A program made the translations under genes and the position numbers. From Cohnella mopanensis (lineage in GTDB: Bacteria > Bacillota > Bacilli > Paenibacillales > Paenibacillaceae): DNA of 64,000 nt. The notes under the pieces are model-generated. The model did no database searches. It had not been told where the DNA came from and worked only from the letters and a program-made list of their open reading frames with translations. Below, in pieces: positions 36,082-43,713 of the stretch (its first letter is position 1; every line of letters begins with the position of its first letter). Location: positions 186,001 through 250,000 of the forward strand of contig NZ_JAKRWM010000010.1 of the NCBI RefSeq assembly GCF_022352055.1. The letters run 5' to 3'.

Positions 36082-36762
36082 CTATATGAGCAAATTTTTC
36101 GTCGCGCTTTTTTCTTTTTCCGATGGACCTTTGGCAGCCATAGGAAGTTCCGGCTCTTTTACGTGGGAGTAGCCCGCAAGAATGCCCGTGGCATCTAACG
36201 GAGTCTCCGTGCGGATCATGCCTCCGATGGAACCGATTGAGCCTCCTATGTTCACGTTGCCGGACATTCCATTCATCATTAGAGCTAATCTTTGCGCGGA
36301 TAGCGTCAATAGATCGCGTTGTTCATAGGGCATTGCCGACATGAAGAAGCTTTCCCAAGCCAATTCGTACTCTTCCTTGATCGATAGCGTGAAGGACACG
36401 CTCTTGCGTACTTCCGGGGGCTTAAGTATGAACCCACGTACGTTAATCATCGCCGTGATCACATGAAGCGCCCCGCAGCACAACTCCATGTCCTTTTCTA
36501 TCGTTCCTTCGATCAGGTTAAGGTAAGGAGCAATAATATTGAGCGGCTTCGGCGTTTGCTCATAAAACCAACGTACCGTTTCTTCGTTATTGCGCGAGCC
36601 TCCGATCAATTCGGCCAACGTTTCCGGATCCTCGTAACGGTCGGACAAAATCACCATCTGGTCGTAGACGTCCCTATGAATGTAGAAATACCATTCGCCC
36701 TTGGTCAGCACTAACGTGTTGATCACGACGGGCATGTATCTTTCTTTCGATGCAATGATCAT
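36082..36762 (-). CDS. Protein of unknown function between M23 peptidase and helical T7SS proteins
   Basis: 226 residues, no signal peptide or membrane helix. ATG 36762 is chosen because it gives an ATGA overlap with the M23 gene and has GGGAGG upstream; a TTG reading begins at 36780. The N-terminal half is alpha/beta (VVINTLVLTKGEWYFYIHRD), the middle helical, and the last 60 residues are Gly/Ser/Pro-rich (GNVNIGGSIGSIGG) and probably flexible. I recognise no family. Coupling to an exported peptidase and small helical genes suggests it is part of the secretion apparatus or its cargo handling. Confidence 0.65.
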   Translation of the reverse strand: MIIASKERYMPVVINTLVLTKGEWYFYIHRDVYDQMVILSDRYEDPETLAELIGGSRNNEETVRWFYEQTPKPLNIIAPYLNLIEGTIEKDMELCCGALHVITAMINVRGFILKPPEVRKSVSFTLSIKEEYELAWESFFMSAMPYEQRDLLTLSAQRLALMMNGMSGNVNIGGSIGSIGGMIRTETPLDATGILAGYSHVKEPELPMAAKGPSEKEKSATKNLLI

Positions 36763-37727
36763 TCGGACTCTCCCTCCCAATGAGTTAATATGATGCCGGG
36801 ATCTACCGTCTTTCCGTTAATATATACCCCGAAATGCAAATGCGGGCCGGTCGATCTCGAGCCGGTGCTCCCCGATTTGGCGATGATGTCGTATTGGGTA
36901 ACTTTCTGGCCCTTCACGACAAGGCTTTCAGAGAGATGTCCGTATAGCGTCGTAATACCGCGACCGTGGTTCACGATGACATAATGGCCGATAGATTCGT
37001 TCTCGGAGGCTACTTCTACCACACCGTTAAACGCCGCCAAAACATAAGTGCCCTCCACAGCGGCAATGTCCATCCCTCTATGAAAAGTGACTGAATCCCT
37101 CGTAATCGGATCTAACCGGATTCCATAGGGAGACGTTACCCGCACGGGGATTTCAAGCGGTGATTTGAAGTTCGTAATCTCGCCCAAATCGGGATTGTCG
37201 AGCGACTTCTCATACCTCTTCCGCTGCGTTTCCACCTCTTTGCCCAATTGTTCCATTCGGATCTTGTCCTGCTCGATATTTTCGGTTGTTACGAGCGGTA
37301 CCGGATGACTCCGTTCCGCCACTCCCTCTCGGGCAGCCCTTATATTTTCTTGCTTGGACATCAACGTTCTGTACTTCGTATCCAACTCTAAGATATAAGA
37401 GACGGATTGTTCCTTGCTCTGATCCATCAAGAGCTCCGTCTGATGAAGCTCGTCGTCGATTCGATAGATTTCCAGATCAAAATCAGCCAGCTTTGTTTCG
37501 TTGTTATGATCGCGCAAACCGTTAGCCTCGGATAGCATCGTATTCGTATTGAATGTAAAAAGCGCATTCGTATAATCGTCTTCAAACAAGCTCAGCTTCG
37601 CGTTCTCGATGACGGGATCGTCGACGGAAATGCCGTATTTCTTAAGTAAGACGGACGCGTTCTCCGCATGAACGATTGCGCTTCCGACGAAGAGAAGCAA
37701 GATCGCGATCGGGATGGCTCTGAACAA
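36759..37727 (-). CDS. Secreted M23-family (LytM) metallopeptidase with coiled coil
   Basis: 322 residues, TTG start with AAAGGGGGG upstream. The signal peptide ends near SAIVHA. A long charged helical/coiled-coil region (about 65-185) precedes the M23 domain. Zinc ligands are visible: FHRGMD (about His214, Asp218) and HLHF (about His294, His296), with SPYGIR upstream. Such enzymes cut peptide bridges in peptidoglycan, or organise cell-wall passage if inactive. It lies at the joint of the Tad and T7SS gene sets (57 bp from the last pilin-like gene, ATGA overlap with the next). Opening the wall for a pilus or secretion machine is a sensible role. Confidence 0.9.
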   Translation of the reverse strand: MFRAIPIAILLLFVGSAIVHAENASVLLKKYGISVDDPVIENAKLSLFEDDYTNALFTFNTNTMLSEANGLRDHNNETKLADFDLEIYRIDDELHQTELLMDQSKEQSVSYILELDTKYRTLMSKQENIRAAREGVAERSHPVPLVTTENIEQDKIRMEQLGKEVETQRKRYEKSLDNPDLGEITNFKSPLEIPVRVTSPYGIRLDPITRDSVTFHRGMDIAAVEGTYVLAAFNGVVEVASENESIGHYVIVNHGRGITTLYGHLSESLVVKGQKVTQYDIIAKSGSTGSRSTGPHLHFGVYINGKTVDPGIILTHWEGESE

Positions 37728-37784
37728 GGTTATCCCCCCTTTCCTTCTAGTCGAGAGACGTTTATCATAAAATCTTGCATTCGT

Positions 37785-38759
37785 TTATTTGGTCATATAC
37801 TTCAAATCGATATAATATCCGGCAGCTGCCGCCTCCTTGAAAGTCGTGAACAAGTCATCTACTACGCTGCCTTCCGGCACCTTATCGGCGTATGCGTAAT
37901 AGTGGATTCCATCCCGAACGTAACCGGCGATCATTCGGGCTTCCTCGATTTTAGTTCCTGACAAGCTGAAACCGCTAATCGGTCTTGACGTTGTTAGATT
38001 AACCCCTTGAACCAGCACGAGGAAGCTCGGTCCTTCGATCGGATTAACGCCGGTGGTGGTCGTCAACTGGCTGGGAATATAAAAGGAATTGCGCCAATTC
38101 ACATTTTCTTCGTTGATCTCGTTGATGCTGTTGGCCATATCCGCGCTTACGAGATTATTCATTAAAGTCCTCGCTCTAAGCTCAGTGAGACCTGGCGGCA
38201 ATCCCTTCGGTTTCGTAAGACTGTCCGCAGTCATTCTTAGAGAGTCCTTCAATCCCATATTCAGAGCGTAAGTCGCGTCAGGCCCTTCATATAAATACGG
38301 AAGCTTCATTCCGAATATGAGATCCCAGTCCCCGTCGTTAACCTCCCGCCCCGGATTATCGGGATAATTGCCTCCGCCGTTACGAACGAGTTGGTGAGTG
38401 GCCAAATAATATCCGTCACTGGTAGCTACGGCCGCTACCGGAATAAAATCCTTGATCAATTGTTTGTTCCGATCCGTTGGCATCATATCGTAGTTAAAGC
38501 AAAAAACTTCAAGGAAGGCATTGAGCGCTAGCTGCGGATCGACCGTGAAAGTCGACTTGCCGTTGGTATAATCCATATCGAGTCTAGTCGTCTCCAGCAT
38601 CGCCATCGCACCAGCATCGCTGGCATAATCAATCGCATAAGATAGCTTGAGTTGTTCGATTTCGTTTTTTTCTTTCTGCACGTATACGAGGTAACCGATG
38701 AGCAAAGCGGCAATGAACAGTCCGCTGAGCATATTGATAATTCCTAGATTCCTGCTCAT
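37785..38759 (-). CDS. TadE/TadG-like membrane protein of the Tad cluster
   Basis: 324 residues. It has a short cytoplasmic start and one membrane helix (INMLSGLFIAALLIGYLVYV) that continues as an amphipathic helix (EIEQLKLSYAIDYASDAGAMAML), the shape of pseudopilin-like proteins with a large extracytoplasmic domain. The external part contains Tyr-rich strands and TTTTGV. No canonical GxxxxE prepilin cleavage site is visible. It lies 7 bp from the next pilin-like gene. Likely a minor or tip component of the Tad-like structure. Confidence 0.65.
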   Translation of the reverse strand: MSRNLGIINMLSGLFIAALLIGYLVYVQKEKNEIEQLKLSYAIDYASDAGAMAMLETTRLDMDYTNGKSTFTVDPQLALNAFLEVFCFNYDMMPTDRNKQLIKDFIPVAAVATSDGYYLATHQLVRNGGGNYPDNPGREVNDGDWDLIFGMKLPYLYEGPDATYALNMGLKDSLRMTADSLTKPKGLPPGLTELRARTLMNNLVSADMANSINEINEENVNWRNSFYIPSQLTTTTGVNPIEGPSFLVLVQGVNLTTSRPISGFSLSGTKIEEARMIAGYVRDGIHYYAYADKVPEGSVVDDLFTTFKEAAAAGYYIDLKYMTK

Positions 38760-38766
38760 CGTTCAC

Positions 38767-39216
38767 CTACTTTCTCACCATTCCGGCCATCGTTTGATCG
38801 AACTTCGCCGGAGTGATGCGCAGCAACTGATTTTGCAATCTTTGCGCGCCGGTATAATCGATCGCTTTGACCGTCACCTTGATGATGTCCCCTTGGTTCC
38901 AAGTACTGATATCGTCGTTAAGCATGTAAGTCGTAGTCGTACCGTCGGTTCCATTCGGATTCACGACCTTCATGTATCTTCTGATCGTGGCGTCCATCGT
39001 CATGCCGTAGGAAGAAATGGCAATGTAGAAGTCTTCCTTATCCTCGGGAGTCAGTCTGCCGTTATCCGTCACTTTGTCGATAAGGTTCGTCATCTCGTTG
39101 AGCACGCTTCTGTTCATCGTCAGATCTTTGCTCATCGTATTGATAACCAGCGGACCGCCCGCAAGAATCGTGAAAGCTAGGAGTACGCCTAATATTTTAT
39201 TGAATATGTCCGTCAT
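38767..39216 (-). CDS. Pilin-like membrane protein
   Basis: 149 residues: an N-terminal membrane helix (KILGVLLAFTILAGGPLVI) followed by an external domain with a helical segment (SVLNEMTNLIDKVTDNG) and beta strands. RBS AAGGGGGG upstream. Same pattern as the neighbouring TadE-like genes. No more specific family seen. Confidence 0.65.
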   Translation of the reverse strand: MTDIFNKILGVLLAFTILAGGPLVINTMSKDLTMNRSVLNEMTNLIDKVTDNGRLTPEDKEDFYIAISSYGMTMDATIRRYMKVVNPNGTDGTTTTYMLNDDISTWNQGDIIKVTVKAIDYTGAQRLQNQLLRITPAKFDQTMAGMVRK

Positions 39217-39232
39217 GCTGAGGTGTCCCCCC

Positions 39233-39520
39233 TTACGCCCTGGCTAATCTCGACTCGTCGATCGCATACAAGATTTCCTTAATCAACACTCCGCAATAAA
39301 TGCTCTCATTGCCCTCCGAATCCTTATACTTGATCATGGTAACGATTCGTCCCTTGGAGCCTTTCTTTAATGAGCCGTATATGCTTTGCTTGTACTCTTC
39401 CTTCGGGTCCAGGTATCGGAAAATATTAGTAGCGTTCTGGCCGCGGGCGCAGACGGGATCCGCGACGATAACGGAGACGCCTTTCCTGAACGAAGGGATT
39501 AATAAGCCGAACAATTTCAT
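39233..39520 (-). CDS. Small protein of the Tad cluster, function unknown
   Basis: 95 residues, without an obvious membrane segment. Basic and beta-rich (VSVIVADPVCARGQN, GSKGRIVTMIKYKDSEG, YCGVLIKEILYAIDE). It has two Cys (VCARG and YCGV). It lies 13 bp after and 16 bp before pilin-like genes on the same strand. Family not recognised. Confidence 0.6.
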   Translation of the reverse strand: MKLFGLLIPSFRKGVSVIVADPVCARGQNATNIFRYLDPKEEYKQSIYGSLKKGSKGRIVTMIKYKDSEGNESIYCGVLIKEILYAIDESRLARA

Positions 39521-39533
39521 CAGGTATTCCTCC

Positions 39534-39953
39534 TTATTCCGGCTGTACGTCCCAGAACCTCATTCCGAGCTGGTCAGAAAATAATTGGAGCTTAACGTTC
39601 TCGTTTACAGGCATTGCCGTTTTTGCTTCGATTACTTTCTCCGCCTTATTGACAAAGAAATCTTCGTCTATCTTGATTTCTATTGATCCGTTAACGCTAA
39701 GCCTTATTTTGTTCGGATCGGGTCCGTATCTGTCCGCGACGGCCAGCATTAGGACTACGTCATTCGCCTTCAATTGCCGATGAACGGGAATGATCTCAGC
39801 ATTGGTGACCCTTGCCGTCTTATCGATCTGAACGTCGAAACCTCCGACGTGTCCGTTGAGAAACGGAACCATAACGAACACCATAATCGGGGTGAAGATA
39901 ACCAATGCGCAGATTAGCGTAATCAGGTCGAAAGCGTCATCTGATTGTTCCAT
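39534..39953 (-). CDS. Pilin-like membrane protein
   Basis: 139 residues with an N-terminal membrane helix after an acidic start (DAFDLITLICALVIFTPIMVFVMV) and a beta-rich external domain. Its ATG overlaps the preceding stop by one base (TAATG), showing tight coupling. The second half (KIDEDFFVNKAEKVIEAKT) is alpha/beta. Probable minor structural subunit. Confidence 0.65.
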   Translation of the reverse strand: MEQSDDAFDLITLICALVIFTPIMVFVMVPFLNGHVGGFDVQIDKTARVTNAEIIPVHRQLKANDVVLMLAVADRYGPDPNKIRLSVNGSIEIKIDEDFFVNKAEKVIEAKTAMPVNENVKLQLFSDQLGMRFWDVQPE

Positions 39954-40363
39954 TAGCGCCCCTCCGTCACTTCAACGGTATAGTAATCATAGTCAGACCT
40001 CGACGTATCTCCCGGGCTTGACACCGGCTCGACACTCAGCCTGACTTTCTTATCCAATAGCAAGGTCAAATCTTCAGTCTTCGTAATGGAAATACCAAAG
40101 GCGGTACCCGTTACGGATTGCAGCGATTCGGCGTTCTTCATCAGAAGGACGTAAGCCGAAGCTGCTGGAATGGAAGAATCATATTCTCTCATCGCTTTCA
40201 ACTCCGCTGCATAAGTTCCCGCTTGATTGTCCGCAATGACCGTTTGAGCGCTTCTGCTGAAATTTTGGCCAAGCGTGATGAATAACGCCAGCATGGCGAC
40301 TATGGCAGCGATGATCACCATATTTACGGTAAGATGAATCCCATGGCTCACTTCGTTATCCAT
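39953..40363 (-). CDS. Pilin-like membrane protein
   Basis: 136 residues. The membrane helix (VNMVIIAAIVAMLALFITLGQ) runs into an amphipathic helix (AGTYAAELKAMREYDSSIPAASAY), followed by strands ending DYDYYTVEVTEG. The DSS...PA(A)S segment and acidic tail are typical of small secreted pilin-like subunits in this cluster. Coupled to the next gene by one-base overlap. Confidence 0.65.
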   Translation of the reverse strand: MDNEVSHGIHLTVNMVIIAAIVAMLALFITLGQNFSRSAQTVIADNQAGTYAAELKAMREYDSSIPAASAYVLLMKNAESLQSVTGTAFGISITKTEDLTLLLDKKVRLSVEPVSSPGDTSRSDYDYYTVEVTEGR

Positions 40364-40368
40364 CTTGA

Positions 40369-40806
40369 CTACCTCCTGAATATGATTTGTACGATGGCTC
40401 CGTTCGGATCGCGAACAAGCTGCGAGGAGAACCTTGCCGTCGGATCGAATAGACCGCCTTCTATATTCAACTTAACCAGTTCATTTGTGCCGAACTGATC
40501 CGGATTATTCTTAGACGTATCCGCCGTCCATTCCCAAGTCACTCCTCCTAGCCCGTAAACCAATATTGCCGGCATCCCGTCGGATTCCGTAATGGCCGTT
40601 ATTACGTCCGACGGATATAAATTACTCGTATCGTCGAATTGGTTGTATTTCCGATACTCCTTAATTATGGCTACGGCGTTGTCGTCCTGTTGCTGAATAT
40701 TCGCGCTCTCTCGCGCGAGAGAACCAAGCGTGATGATTAAAGTGAGCACGAGGGCTGCCGTCATAGCGCTGATGCTCGCCCATATCGTCGTCGACCATTC
40801 GTTCAT
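40369..40806 (-). CDS. Pilin-like membrane protein
   Basis: 145 residues: N-terminal membrane helix (ISAMTAALVLTLIITLGSL), polar helix (NAVAIIKEYRKYNQFDD), then LYPSDVITAI and VRDPNGAIVQIIF. The order helix, P-S-D-V motif, beta strands recurs in the 193-residue gene just upstream (ILSGTQVTSAI, IQDNTGTIVGICF), which implies one pilin-like family. GGAGTCGG precedes the ATG. Confidence 0.7.
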   Translation of the reverse strand: MNEWSTTIWASISAMTAALVLTLIITLGSLARESANIQQQDDNAVAIIKEYRKYNQFDDTSNLYPSDVITAITESDGMPAILVYGLGGVTWEWTADTSKNNPDQFGTNELVKLNIEGGLFDPTARFSSQLVRDPNGAIVQIIFRR

Positions 40807-40877
40807 ATCCGACTCCTCCAGATCCTTTAGCTATAAGTTTCAACTGAAATCTAGCAATTTCCATACTCTATAGGACA

Positions 40878-40898
40878 CACGAGCCTATTAGGCTCGTG
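40878..40898. other. Hairpin after the putative major pilin gene
   Basis: A perfect inverted repeat, CACGAGCCTA and TAGGCTCGTG around a single T, lies in the 118-bp gap between the 193-residue pilin-like gene and the next gene. There is no T run after it on the minus strand, so it is more likely an RNA 3'-end protector or processing site than a full terminator. It would allow the first pilin to be made in excess. Confidence 0.5.
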
Positions 40899-40924
40899 AA
40901 TCCGAACAGTACAAAAAAAGAAAG

Positions 40925-41506
40925 TTATTGCTGCGTAAAGCAGATGCCCACGATCGTACCTGTGTTATCTTGAATGAGTTCAGCTATAAATTTGGCAGTA
41001 GGTCTAATGAAGGCATTCGTTCCGGATCTTGTTGTCTGGATCGTTACCATGTTGTAAATAATGCCGTTTGTAGTATTTAGATTTGCCGTATAAAATGCAT
41101 TAGTCGCTACAGCTTTCGTCATTGCCGTCGTTGTATAAAGTAGCTGATCTCCTGTTAAATTGTTTGAAGTCGCATTGGCAAGTATTGCTCCATAATTGTG
41201 ACCAATCGTAGCTGCAGCATTAGCCGGGGTAGCTGGTCTTAATGCCCGCGTTCGGACAACCATAGCCACCGGCCTTCCGTCGAACAGCTTGATCGCGGAA
41301 GTCACTTGCGTACCCGACAATATCTTCTGGTCATAATCGTCGAATTGAGCTAGCGACATCGAGTCCATCGAGTTCTGCACCGTAGTGATCCCCGAGTTCG
41401 TCGTGCCTCTCGTAAAACCCAAAATAACGAAAATAACCGAAATGATAACCCCGATAACAATGAGCGCTATGGCTATCCTCGCGCCTGATCCCAATTCACC
41501 TTCCAT
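40925..41506 (-). CDS. Putative major pilin-like protein
   Basis: 193 residues: short polar start (MEGELGSGAR), a membrane helix (IAIALIVIGVIISVIFVILGF), then an Ala/Thr/Asn-rich external domain with two aromatic positions and a terminal ICFTQQ. Low charge and a Thr/Asn-rich surface suggest an exposed fibre subunit. It is the first pilin-like gene after the TadB/C-like gene, and the hairpin after it supports high expression. It lacks the G-x-x-x-x-E cleavage motif of Flp pilins, so the processing route is unclear. Confidence 0.65.
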   Translation of the reverse strand: MEGELGSGARIAIALIVIGVIISVIFVILGFTRGTTNSGITTVQNSMDSMSLAQFDDYDQKILSGTQVTSAIKLFDGRPVAMVVRTRALRPATPANAAATIGHNYGAILANATSNNLTGDQLLYTTTAMTKAVATNAFYTANLNTTNGIIYNMVTIQTTRSGTNAFIRPTAKFIAELIQDNTGTIVGICFTQQ

Positions 41507-41567
41507 TGGTTACTCACTCCTCTTATTTGTAGAATCGTTTGTTACATTTTCTTGCGTCTCGTACAAA

Positions 41568-41660
41568 TCAAGCTTTCTTGCGCGCGAACATAAAGACGCA
41601 TACTCCGGCGATGATCAAGACGACAACGGCAACGATAGGAGCCCATGGCACATCGCTCAA
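41568..41660 (-). CDS. 30-residue membrane peptide in the Tad cluster
   Basis: TTG 41660 has AAGGGGGTGAG 6 nt upstream. The peptide starts SDVPWAPIVAVVV, has a single 18-residue hydrophobic helix and ends in RKK before a terminal Ala, a clear positive-inside anchor. It fills the gap between the TadB/C-like gene (34 bp upstream) and the pilin-like gene (61 bp downstream), which has no other coding explanation. It could be a small Flp-like subunit or a regulator of the platform protein. Confidence 0.6.
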   Translation of the reverse strand: MSDVPWAPIVAVVVLIIAGVCVFMFARKKA

Positions 41661-41694
41661 TTTGTACTCACCCCCTTAATGGAATCTGCCCCGG

Positions 41695-43692
41695 CTACAT
41701 GTCGATATTTGATAACGCCGCCGTAAACTCTCTGAAGCCCAATATGCCCAACGGAACGAGAATATAGAGAACCGCCGTCAAGACTAACGGCGCCATCGCA
41801 AGCGGGCTGACCATCGCTCTCTTCTTGTTGAGCGTCGTTGTCTGAGAGATTTCCCGGATCCGCAGCACGTGATCTCTCTCCGTGACGAGATCGCTGAAGG
41901 CTTCGGCGAGCGTAATCTGATGAATCGTCAGGATCAGCTTGTCCACCAGCCTGCGGAAGCCAGGCAGAACGGCTTTCGCTTTCAAGCGATTGAGCGCCAA
42001 ATCCGGATTCGACGGGTACTCGTGGTAGGCGTCGATCAATGCATTCTTGTGCACCCGGCTTTGACGTTCCAGCCAGAATAGCGTATCCAGCGTGTCGGTG
42101 GAGGTATTCATTAGAATGGAGATCATCGTCTGAAGCTGCAGCACGTCCTCTTCGCTCTCCGTCTTAAGCAGCCAAGTTCTACCCTTAAGCAGCAACTCCG
42201 GAATTCGGGTACAAGCCATCGCGATTCCGAACGCGATTACGATCATCCACCATCTGAAGTATGTATTATGGTAACTCTTATATTTTTCTTGCAGCCGCTT
42301 GATCTGTGCGTCTTGATCGAAGGGAGGCAGATTCGATAAGTATTGCTTGACGAAATCCTTCGTTTTGCTTTCGCTCAGCGCTGCCGGCAATTCGAGGTAA
42401 ACCTTATCCATCTTTTTCCGGATTTCAATATCCTTTGCGTTCAGCTTCTCGCCGCCGACCAAAGATACCTCCTTAACGTTGGAATAAACGAATTGCTTAC
42501 CGAGATTGACCGCGAAGAACATAAAGAGAATACACATAACGAATGCAATGAAGCTGAACACGATTTTACTGGCGTACAGATGCCGCAAATCCGTCATGCT
42601 GAGCGCGCCCTTAATAATTCGCTGTTTCCGCCCTCGCTTGAGCTGTTTTTTCGGAAGAATATTATTCACTATTTTGGAGAACCAAGAAAACTTCTTCAAA
42701 CAGAACATCACGAGCGGATTGCGATCGTCCTTCTTAACCGATACGGCGCTATTGATCTTCACGATGACCGTGTATCCGATAATCGAGGCGAGCAAGATAA
42801 CGATTCTGGAAATATAGCCGATCGGACCGTTATACATAACCGTCGTACCGGGGATGATCGATGTAAAAAATCGCTCGATAACCCCGATGGCGAATAAAGG
42901 AGCAATAGGCAAATACTCGAGAAATCCGAAGCGGGCTTTCTGAAGCGTAATTCTTCTGATTTCCAGATTCACTTCGTCCGCCAGCATGCCCATCGCTTGC
43001 AAAAAATTGGAGGAACCGTTGCTCAGCTTGGTGTCCCCGGAATTGTTCAGGATGTAGCAGACGCCGGCAAGCGTACACAACAACCGGAAAGGCGTCATCG
43101 CATAGAACTCGTCCAAGCGCCGTTTACCGTCAACATCCGTCAGAATGAGGTAAATATCCTCGAACGCCCGATGCAGTTCCGCCCCGGTTTCGGTTTCGGC
43201 GATCGCTTGCGGAATAGAGTTCAAGCGCAAATAGTTTTGCCGCAAAGATGAGATTGACATCGACATCTGCTTCAGCAGCTTATAATGCACGCTATCGACT
43301 TGCTTGGAGACGATAACGGTATTCATGACTACCGCGTACAAAAGAACGAGCAAAGTCGAGAACAAATCCCGGAAAATGATAGCTCCAGCAATAACGAGAG
43401 CGATCGAAGTAATCATCGAGATCGAATAGATTCTTACCGATAAAACCTGAATTTCTTGGTAGTTATATACCGATAGCTCGCCCATTCTTTGCTTGACTCT
43501 GCGAAAGCTGCCTCTGGATAAGAAAAATTCATCCAGAAATTTGCTGATTTTGACGTAAGTCGCAAGAGAGATGATTCCGCTTTTCCTAGCCCCGGTCAGT
43601 CTGCGTTTCTTCGCTTTCTTCCGGTCGGAGACGACAACCATTGAGATGCCCAGTATTGCCGTGAGCATGATCGCAATCAGTAGGAAGATCAT
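41695..43692 (-). CDS. TadB/TadC-like inner-membrane platform protein of double length
   Basis: 665 residues. There are membrane segments at the start, near residues 95-135, 255-310, 380-400, 480-500 and at the end. Soluble helical parts between them include the GspF-type pattern in both halves, for example LLKQMSMSISSLRQNYLRLNSI in the first and LQTMISILMNTSTDTLDTLFWL in the second. TadB and TadC are each about 300 residues, so one polypeptide seems to carry both. It lies 21 bp after the TadA ATPase gene, its expected partner. The domain split is inferred from hydrophobicity. Confidence 0.75.
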   Translation of the reverse strand: MIFLLIAIMLTAILGISMVVVSDRKKAKKRRLTGARKSGIISLATYVKISKFLDEFFLSRGSFRRVKQRMGELSVYNYQEIQVLSVRIYSISMITSIALVIAGAIIFRDLFSTLLVLLYAVVMNTVIVSKQVDSVHYKLLKQMSMSISSLRQNYLRLNSIPQAIAETETGAELHRAFEDIYLILTDVDGKRRLDEFYAMTPFRLLCTLAGVCYILNNSGDTKLSNGSSNFLQAMGMLADEVNLEIRRITLQKARFGFLEYLPIAPLFAIGVIERFFTSIIPGTTVMYNGPIGYISRIVILLASIIGYTVIVKINSAVSVKKDDRNPLVMFCLKKFSWFSKIVNNILPKKQLKRGRKQRIIKGALSMTDLRHLYASKIVFSFIAFVMCILFMFFAVNLGKQFVYSNVKEVSLVGGEKLNAKDIEIRKKMDKVYLELPAALSESKTKDFVKQYLSNLPPFDQDAQIKRLQEKYKSYHNTYFRWWMIVIAFGIAMACTRIPELLLKGRTWLLKTESEEDVLQLQTMISILMNTSTDTLDTLFWLERQSRVHKNALIDAYHEYPSNPDLALNRLKAKAVLPGFRRLVDKLILTIHQITLAEAFSDLVTERDHVLRIREISQTTTLNKKRAMVSPLAMAPLVLTAVLYILVPLGILGFREFTAALSNIDM

Positions 43693-43713
43693 AGCCGTAT
43701 CGTGAGCATCGTC

